11,003 bases of DNA, from contig JAPHUU010000108.1 in NCBI GenBank assembly GCA_026193555.1, positions 1 through 11,003 on the forward strand, written 5' to 3'. The translations under genes were made by a program, and so were the position numbers. Under the pieces are notes generated by a model. That model made no database searches. It saw only the letters and a list, made by a program, of their open reading frames with translations, and had not been told where the DNA came from. Positions 5,911-11,003 of the stretch are shown here, one piece after another. The stretch's first letter is position 1. The number at the start of each line of letters is the position of its first letter. The stretch comes from Rhodanobacter sp. (GTDB lineage: Bacteria > Pseudomonadota > Gammaproteobacteria > Xanthomonadales > Rhodanobacteraceae).

Positions 5911-8076
5911 TCAGTGACCGTCGGTCGCCGCGCTGGTGCAGAGCGTTTCCAGCAGTTCGGATTGCACGTTGCGGACGGCCTCGTCGGCGCCCCGCGGTAC
6001 CGGCAGGTAAGTGCCGTCCGGTTGCAGCAGCAGGGCGCTGCTGTTGTCGGCCAGATAGCGCTCGAGTGCGTGATGCACCCGCTGCTGCAGTTTCTTGCCT
6101 TCGATCGGGAAGGCCGTCTCGACGCGCCGATCCAGATTGCGCTCCATCAGGTCGGCGCTGGCCAGGTACAGCTCGGGTTCGCCATCGTTGGCAAACCAGT
6201 AGATCCGGCTGTGCTCGAGGAAACGGCCGATGATCGAGCGCACGCGGATATGGTCCGAAACGCCGGCCACGTCGGGCCGCAGACAGCACACGCCGCGCAC
6301 GATCAGCTCGATCTGCACGCCGGCGATGCTGGCCTTGTACAGCGCGCGGATCATCCTCGTTTCGGCCAGCGCGTTGACCTTGATGATGATCTGCGCCGGC
6401 CGGCCTGCCTCGGCATGCGCCGTCTCGCGCGCAATCATTTCGAGCAGCGACTTCTTCAGCGTGAACGGCGCATGCAGCAACTTCTTCATGCGCATCACCT
6501 TGCCCATGCCGGTGAGCTGGCTGAACAGCTTGTGCACGTCCTCGCACAGCGCGGGATCGGAGGTCAGCAGGCTGTAGTCGGTGTACAGCCGCGCGTTGCC
6601 GGAGTGGTAGTTGCCGGTACCCAGGTGGGCGTAGCGCACCAGCTCAGTGCCCTCGCGCCGCTGGATCAGCATCAGCTTGGCGTGCGTCTTGATGCCGACC
6701 ACGCCGTAGATCACCATCGCGCCGGCTTGCTGCAGGCGCGAGGCCAGCGACAAGTTCGACTCCTCCTCGAAGCGTGCGCGCAGCTCGACCACCGCAGTCA
6801 CCTCCTTGCCCGCACGCGCCGCATCGACCAGCGCATCGACGATCTCGGACTTGGCGCCGGTGCGGTACAGCGTCTGCTTGATCGCCAGTACCTGCGGATC
6901 CTTCGCCGCCTGGCGCAGCAGATCGACCACCGGCGAGAACGACTCGTACGGGTGCAGCAGCAGCACATCCTGCTTGCCGATCACCTGGAACAGGTCCTCG
7001 ACGTGCTTGATCGCCTTGGGCAGCGCCGGCGTGAACGGTGGATATTGCAGCTGCGGATAGTTGACGTTGTTGGCAATGCTGAACAGCCGCGCCAGATTCA
7101 CCGGGCCCTTCACTTCGTACAGTTCGGACTCGTTGAGGCCGAACTGCTTGAGCAGGTAGTCGATCAGGTCCTTCGGGCAGTTGTCGGCCACCTCCAGTCG
7201 CACCGCATCGCCGAAGCGGCGCGAATACAGCTCGCCGCGCAAGGCCAGCGCCAGATCCTCGACGTCTTCCGGATCGAGCGTGAGATCGGCATTGCGGGTC
7301 AGCCGGAACTGGTAGCAACCGAGCACCTGCATACCGGGAAACAGCTCCTCTGCATGCGCATGCAGGATCGAGGACAGCAGCACGTAGTTGTCGCCGCCAT
7401 CGCAGATCGACTCCGGCAGACGGATCAGCCGCGGCAGCACGCGCGGCGCCGGTACGATCGCCAGTCCCGAATCGCGGCCGAAGGCATCGACCCCTTCCAG
7501 CCGCACGATGAAGTTGAGACTCTTGTTGACCAGCAGCGGGAACGGATGAGTCGGGTCGAGCCCGATCGGAGTCACCAGCGGCGCCACCTCCTCGCGAAAA
7601 TAGCGGTGCACCCACAGCTTCTGTTTTGTTGTCCATTGCGTGCGACGCACGATACGGATGCCATGGTCGGCCAGCTCCGGCAGCATCCGCTCGTTGAGGA
7701 TCGCGTACTGCCGCTCGATCTGCTGATGCGCGATCTTGCTGATCTCGGCCAGCGCCCGCCGCGGCGCCATCGCATCGGCGCCGATCAGTTCGTGATCCAG
7801 TGCGATCTGCCCCTTCAGCCCGGCCACCCGGATCTCGAAGAACTCGTCCATGTTGCGCGAGAAGATCAGCAGGAACTTCAGCCGCTCCAGCAACGGCGTG
7901 CCCGGATCCAGCGCCTGATCCAGCACGCGGATGTTGAACTGCAGCTGCGACAACTCACGGTTGATATACAGCCGGCTATCGTTGAGATCGATCGCACCCG
8001 CCGATGACGGGCCGTCGTTGGCCGCGGGCGCCGGTGAAGCGCCGGAGCGGGTTTCGCGGATGATGTGACTGTTCAT
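5911..8076 (-). CDS. ppk1: Polyphosphate kinase 1
   Basis: PPK1 reversibly polymerises the terminal phosphate of ATP into inorganic polyphosphate through a phosphohistidine intermediate. The 721-residue product has the usual family length and order: an N-terminal domain beginning [19 protein letters not shown] near residue 37, the [17 protein letters not shown] block at 74-90, a middle head domain, and two phospholipase-D-like C-terminal domains. HPYESF lies at 375-380, the catalytic-type histidine is H465 in IKTHAKLML, and the second conserved histidine is H622 in [31 protein letters not shown] is also present at 483-501. I chose ATG 8076 (AGGA about 10 nt upstream) because homology begins just after it; the frame continues upstream as non-coding sequence. 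It is co-oriented with the pilin operon, 204 nt away, and no ppx follows it. Confidence 0.97.
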   Translation of the reverse strand: MNSHIIRETRSGASPAPAANDGPSSAGAIDLNDSRLYINRELSQLQFNIRVLDQALDPGTPLLERLKFLLIFSRNMDEFFEIRVAGLKGQIALDHELIGADAMAPRRALAEISKIAHQQIERQYAILNERMLPELADHGIRIVRRTQWTTKQKLWVHRYFREEVAPLVTPIGLDPTHPFPLLVNKSLNFIVRLEGVDAFGRDSGLAIVPAPRVLPRLIRLPESICDGGDNYVLLSSILHAHAEELFPGMQVLGCYQFRLTRNADLTLDPEDVEDLALALRGELYSRRFGDAVRLEVADNCPKDLIDYLLKQFGLNESELYEVKGPVNLARLFSIANNVNYPQLQYPPFTPALPKAIKHVEDLFQVIGKQDVLLLHPYESFSPVVDLLRQAAKDPQVLAIKQTLYRTGAKSEIVDALVDAARAGKEVTAVVELRARFEEESNLSLASRLQQAGAMVIYGVVGIKTHAKLMLIQRREGTELVRYAHLGTGNYHSGNARLYTDYSLLTSDPALCEDVHKLFSQLTGMGKVMRMKKLLHAPFTLKKSLLEMIARETAHAEAGRPAQIIIKVNALAETRMIRALYKASIAGVQIELIVRGVCCLRPDVAGVSDHIRVRSIIGRFLEHSRIYWFANDGEPELYLASADLMERNLDRRVETAFPIEGKKLQQRVHHALERYLADNSSALLLQPDGTYLPVPRGADEAVRNVQSELLETLCTSAATDGH

Positions 8077-8133
8077 CGGTACGGAATCCTGGGGCCGTCG
8101 GTCTTGACCGGCGATGGGTTTCAACAGGGTATC

Positions 8134-8171
8134 CCGCCGGCAGTGGTCACCGGGTGACCTTGCGCCGGCGG
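8134..8171. repeat. Nested inverted repeat upstream of ppk1
   Basis: The perfect 15-bp palindrome GGTCACCGGGTGACC (8145-8159) is enclosed by a second pair of arms, CCGCCGGC (8134-8141) and GCCGGCGG (8164-8171). Together they make a 38-bp dyad with a small asymmetric internal bulge. It lies 58-95 nt before the ppk1 start. It could be an operator, or a strong hairpin in the ppk1 leader RNA. There is no T-run on either side, so it is not a classical terminator. Confidence 0.5.
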
Positions 8172-8200
8172 CAACATGCCGCCCAGTGTGCACGCTTTGG

Positions 8201-8218
8201 CTTACCGCAGGATGACAG
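8201..8218 (-). promoter_or_regulatory. Partial Pho-box-like element upstream of ppk1
   Basis: On the minus strand CTGTCAT (8218-8212) matches the PhoB half-site exactly; after 4 nt, CGGTAAG (8207-8201) matches only four of seven bases. The position, about 125-142 nt upstream of ppk1, would suit phosphate control, known for ppk in some proteobacteria. No good -10 follows at the expected distance, so this is tentative. Confidence 0.2.
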
Positions 8219-8363
8219 CGATCACGCCAGCCGCCGCAGCCGCATCCCGCGGGGCCGGCGCCGTGGCGTCCGGCCGCCCGCGATGATCGCAGATGGCTTA
8301 ACCTGCGCGTCGATGAAGAAAGCCGCCAAACCGGACGCAATGCCGATGCCAGCCCCCGCGACG

Positions 8364-8388
8364 GGCGGCGCCAGCCGTGTGCGCCGCC
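8364..8388 (+). repeat. Hairpin in the yigZ leader
   Basis: GGCGGCGC (8364-8371) and GCGCCGCC (8381-8388) form a perfect 8-bp GC stem with a 9-nt loop, ending 13 nt before the yigZ ATG. It abuts GGCGGA, the only purine-rich ribosome-binding candidate. It could limit yigZ translation, but 8-bp GC stems arise easily by chance in DNA of this composition. Confidence 0.25.
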
Positions 8389-8401
8389 GGCGGAACCGCG
8401 C

Positions 8402-8998
8402 ATGAGCGAATCATGGTCGACGCTGAGCCAGGCCTGCCAGTACCAGCAGGAGATCAAGAAGAGTCGATTCCTGGCGCTGGCGGCACCAGTGACGTCCACC
8501 GAACAGGCGCTGGCCTTCGTGCGTGACGTCAGCACCCCCACCGCGACCCACAACTGCTGGGCGTACCGGATCGGCCAGGACTACCGCTTCAATGATGACG
8601 GCGAGCCCGGCGGCACCGCCGGACGGCCGATCCTGCAGGCGATCGAGGGGCAGCAGATGGACGGCGTGGTGGTGGTGGTGACGCGCTGGTACGGCGGCAT
8701 CAAGCTCGGCGCCGGCGGGCTGGTGCGCGCCTACGGCGGCACCGCCGCGGAATGCCTGCGGCTGGCCGAGCGGCTGCCGATCGTGGCGATGGCGCGACTC
8801 GGCGTGCACTGCGAATTCGCCGAGCTGACGCTGCTCAAGGCGCGCCTGAAGGAACTGCAGGCCGAGATCGAACGGGAGGACTTCGGTGCCGACGGCGTCG
8901 AACTGCAACTGCGCCTGCCGGACAGCCGGGTCGACGAAGCCGACGTGCTGATCGCCGACATCAGCCGCGGCCGCAGCAGTGCCAGACGGCTCGACTGA
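8402..8998 (+). CDS. yigZ: YigZ/IMPACT family protein (UPF0029)
   Basis: This is a full-length member (198 residues) of the YigZ family, related to eukaryotic IMPACT; its bacterial role is not established. The N-terminal UPF0029 domain shows IKKSRFLA near residue 18, ATHNCWAYR at 48-56, [10 protein letters not shown] at 65-74 and the signature [20 protein letters not shown] at 89-108. The C-terminal DUF1949-type domain spans about 138-193. I chose ATG 8402 because the N-terminus aligns with family starts; only a weak GGCGGA precedes it. It is divergent from ppk1 and 110 nt before the ABC exporter on the same strand, so the two may share a transcript. No link in function is evident. Confidence 0.93.
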   Translation: MSESWSTLSQACQYQQEIKKSRFLALAAPVTSTEQALAFVRDVSTPTATHNCWAYRIGQDYRFNDDGEPGGTAGRPILQAIEGQQMDGVVVVVTRWYGGIKLGAGGLVRAYGGTAAECLRLAERLPIVAMARLGVHCEFAELTLLKARLKELQAEIEREDFGADGVELQLRLPDSRVDEADVLIADISRGRSSARRLD

Positions 8999-9108
8999 GC
9001 CGCCCAGGCTGCGGCATGGATTGAATCGGCCGCGCCACGCCCCACCTTGAATGGCATCGCCCGCGCCCGCGCGGACCCGCGTCATTTCCGATCCGCCTGC
9101 GAGAGCTC

Positions 9109-10881
9109 ATGAGCGACGCCACCACCGACACGACACGTCCCGCCCGCCGCATCGGTGCCTTGCGCGAACTCTGGCCGTTCCTGAAACCGCATCGCGCGCT
9201 GGCCATCGGCTGGCTGGTTTTTCTGGGCCTGTCGTCCGGCGCTTCGCTGGCACTGCCGCTGGCGTTTCGCCACATCATCGACCAGGGCTTCGGGCATTCC
9301 AGCCAGGCGGTGATCAATGGCACCTTCATCGCGCTGTTCGGCGTGGCTTTGGTGCTCGCCGTGGCCACGGCGGCACGCTATTTCTGCATCACCCTGCTCA
9401 GCGAACGCGCACTCGCCTCGCTGCGGCAGACGCTTTACGCGCAGGTGATCCGGCTCGACGTGGGCTTCTTCGAGCGCAGCCGCGTCGGCGAACTGCTGTC
9501 GCGCCTGAGCGCCGACACCGAAGTGGTGCAGGCGCTGATCGGCTCCGGCGTGTCGGTGGCACTGCGCAGCGCGGTGATGCTGATCGGTGCGGCGGTGGCG
9601 ATGGTCTGGACCGCGCCGTCGCTGGCCGGCCTCACCGCGCTGGTGATTCCGGCGGTGATGCTGCCGATCCTGGTGTTCGGCCGCCGCGTGCAGAAGCTCT
9701 CGCGCGCCAGCCAGGACCGCCTCGCCGATGCCGCCGCGATCGCCAACGAAACGCTCAACGCCTCCACTGCGGTGAAGGCATACGCCCGCGAGAACATCGA
9801 GAGCACGCGCTACGCCAGCGCGATCATGCGTGCGCTGGCCACCGCGCGCCGGCGCATCGGCATGCGCTCACTACTGACGATGGCGGTGATCGTGCTGGTG
9901 TTCGGTGCGATCACCCTGGTGCTGTGGGCCGGTGCCCGCCATGTGCTGGCCGGCACGCTGGGCGCCGGCGTGCTGGGCCAGTTCGTGCTGTATGCCGTGT
10001 TCGCCGCCGGCTCGGTGGCCGGCCTGTCCGAAGTGTGGGGCGATGTGCTGCGCGCGGCCGGTGCGATGGAGCGCATCGGCGAACTGCTGGCCGAGCGCGC
10101 CGACATCACCGATCCGGCGCAACCGGTTGCCCTGCCCCGGCCGATCAGCGGCGCGCTGCGGTTCAACGGCGTCGGCTTCCACTACCCCACGCGTCCCGAC
10201 ACCGCCGCCCTGCACGATTTCACGCTGGAGGTGCGCCCCGGCGAAACCGTCGCCCTGGTCGGCCCCTCCGGCGCGGGCAAGAGCACGGTGTTCTCGCTGC
10301 TGCTGCGTTTCTACGACCCGCAAAGCGGAAGCATCACCCTCGACGGCATCGACTTGCGCGCAGTGACCCTGGCCGACCTGCGCGGCGCGATCGCGCTGGT
10401 GCCGCAGGAAACGGTGATCTTCAGCGGCAGCGCCGCCGACAACATTCGCTTCGGACGCGAAGGCGCCAGCGACGACGAAGTGCGCGAAGCCGCCCGCGCC
10501 GCCGAAGCCCACGACTTCATCAGCGCACTCAACGACGGCTATCAGGCGGAGATGGGCGAGCGCGGCGTGCGCCTGTCCGGCGGCCAGCGCCAGCGCATCG
10601 CGATCGCCCGCGCGATCCTGCGCGACGCCCCGCTGCTGCTGCTCGACGAAGCCACCTCGTCACTCGATGCGCAATCCGAAGCGGCGATCCAGCAGGCGCT
10701 GGAACGCCTGGAAAAAGGCCGCACCACCCTCGTCATCGCCCACCGCCTCGCCACCGTGCAACGCGCCGACCGCATCGTCGTCCTCGACGGTGGCCGCATC
10801 GTGGCGCAGGGCACGCATGAGAGTCTGCTGGCCGAAGGTGGGCTGTATGCGGAGCTGGCACGGTTGCAGTTTGTAGCGTGA
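9109..10881 (+). CDS. MsbA-related half-size ABC exporter (permease fused to ATPase)
   Basis: This 590-residue inner-membrane protein has a six-helix exporter domain (hydrophobic segments near 30-54, 72-90, 147-168, 170-190, 254-277 and 284-303) followed by an ATPase domain. The ATPase motifs are complete: A-loop Y359, Walker A GPSGAGKST at 385-393, Q-loop Q433, signature LSGGQ at 489-493, Walker B LLLLDE at 509-514, D-loop SSLD at 517-520 and H-loop H545. It should act as a homodimer. It resembles the 'MsbA-related' proteobacterial family rather than lipid A flippase MsbA itself; no lpxK neighbour is seen, so the substrate is unknown. GAGAG a few nt before ATG 9109 is a modest ribosome-binding site. 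The GC-rich codon use contrasts with the pilin genes. Confidence 0.93.
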   Translation: MSDATTDTTRPARRIGALRELWPFLKPHRALAIGWLVFLGLSSGASLALPLAFRHIIDQGFGHSSQAVINGTFIALFGVALVLAVATAARYFCITLLSERALASLRQTLYAQVIRLDVGFFERSRVGELLSRLSADTEVVQALIGSGVSVALRSAVMLIGAAVAMVWTAPSLAGLTALVIPAVMLPILVFGRRVQKLSRASQDRLADAAAIANETLNASTAVKAYARENIESTRYASAIMRALATARRRIGMRSLLTMAVIVLVFGAITLVLWAGARHVLAGTLGAGVLGQFVLYAVFAAGSVAGLSEVWGDVLRAAGAMERIGELLAERADITDPAQPVALPRPISGALRFNGVGFHYPTRPDTAALHDFTLEVRPGETVALVGPSGAGKSTVFSLLLRFYDPQSGSITLDGIDLRAVTLADLRGAIALVPQETVIFSGSAADNIRFGREGASDDEVREAARAAEAHDFISALNDGYQAEMGERGVRLSGGQRQRIAIARAILRDAPLLLLDEATSSLDAQSEAAIQQALERLEKGRTTLVIAHRLATVQRADRIVVLDGGRIVAQGTHESLLAEGGLYAELARLQFVA

Positions 10882-11003
10882 GGCGGCGACAACTGCCAGG
10901 TGTTTGACAGCCTGCCTTTGGTCAGAGACTGGCCCTTCAACGTGCATTTTTACCCGGACGGCGAAACGGTGACACCGTTCTTCTGCACGGCTTCACACTG
11001 GAG
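10882..11003. other. Unassigned right-edge sequence
   Basis: Downstream of the ABC stop the same frame stays open to the edge (contains VRDWPFNVHFYPDG), without a good start codon. On the minus strand 11003-10950 reads LQCEAVQKNGVTVSPSG followed by TAA, which could be the end of a convergent gene. An AACGGTG-A-CACCGTT inverted repeat lies at 10965-10979. Too little sequence is present to decide, and no clear terminator for the ABC gene is visible. Confidence 0.3.

Larger units (their letters stand above)
8077..8401. other. Divergent intergenic region between ppk1 and yigZ
   Basis: This 325-bp GC-rich stretch must hold the promoters of ppk1 (minus) and yigZ (plus). I find no convincing -10/-35 pair on either strand. 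It contains the nested dyad at 8134-8171, a partial Pho-box-like match at 8201-8218 and a hairpin at 8364-8388. A plus-strand frame from 8154 to 8405 ends in an ATGA overlap with the yigZ start, but its composition (Arg-rich, no recognisable motif) suggests it is not a gene. Confidence 0.6.

Noticed and set aside
5914..8007. 697-codon plus-strand open frame antisense to ppk1
   Set aside because: It lies wholly within ppk1, which has all catalytic motifs. The His/Gln/Arg/Leu-rich product has no recognisable domain and is what GC-rich codon use produces on the opposite strand.
8077..8553. N-terminal extension of the ppk1 frame to ATG 8553
   Set aside because: The extra 159 residues are Arg/Gly-rich, overlap the start of yigZ on the other strand and lie outside the normal PPK1 length.
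8691..8700. GTG/GGT triplet runs such as the one in yigZ and similar ones in the pilin genes as simple repeats
   Set aside because: They encode conserved Val or Thr runs in real proteins and are short.
9051..10820. 589-codon plus-strand open frame overlapping the ABC exporter
   Set aside because: It is an Arg/Pro-rich out-of-frame reading of the exporter, whose own frame has all ATPase motifs.

Overview
The window looks like chromosomal DNA of a high-GC gammaproteobacterium, most likely of the Xanthomonadales (Rhodanobacter/Dyella/Luteibacter-like). This is inferred from the GC-rich codon use, the gene set and the style of the PilY1 and minor pilin sequences; no rRNA or other direct taxonomic marker is present. 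I see no tRNA, rRNA, CRISPR array, insertion sequence or phage gene.

Positions 1-5706 (minus strand) hold a minor-pilin operon of the type IV pilus, read right to left: fimT, pilV, pilW, pilX, then pilY1, which runs off the left edge after 921 codons. The first four genes are packed with overlaps or a 1-nt gap, and pilY1 follows pilX after 68 nt. In this family the minor pilins form a priming complex at the pilus tip that displays the adhesin/mechanosensor PilY1. Two genes have odd 5' ends. fimT carries a second, orphan prepilin signature in frame ahead of its own. PilX has an unusually long predicted leader.

Positions 5707-5910 are the control region of the pilin operon. It contains a strong Shine-Dalgarno sequence and an inverted repeat resembling a CRP/Clp/Vfr site. 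Upstream and co-oriented is ppk1 (5911-8076, minus), polyphosphate kinase. A 325-bp intergenic region (8077-8401) separates ppk1 from the divergent plus-strand genes. It carries a nested 38-bp dyad near ppk1 and a short hairpin directly before yigZ.

The right part (plus strand) holds yigZ (IMPACT family, 8402-8998) and an MsbA-related half-size ABC exporter (9109-10881). The last 122 bp cannot be assigned. The pilin genes, especially the 5' third of pilY1, are visibly poorer in GC than ppk1 and the ABC gene.

I do not find a wholly new system. The most unusual features are the tandem prepilin signatures in fimT, the three-pair cysteine segment in the low-GC part of pilY1, and the dyad structures in the two intergenic regions.
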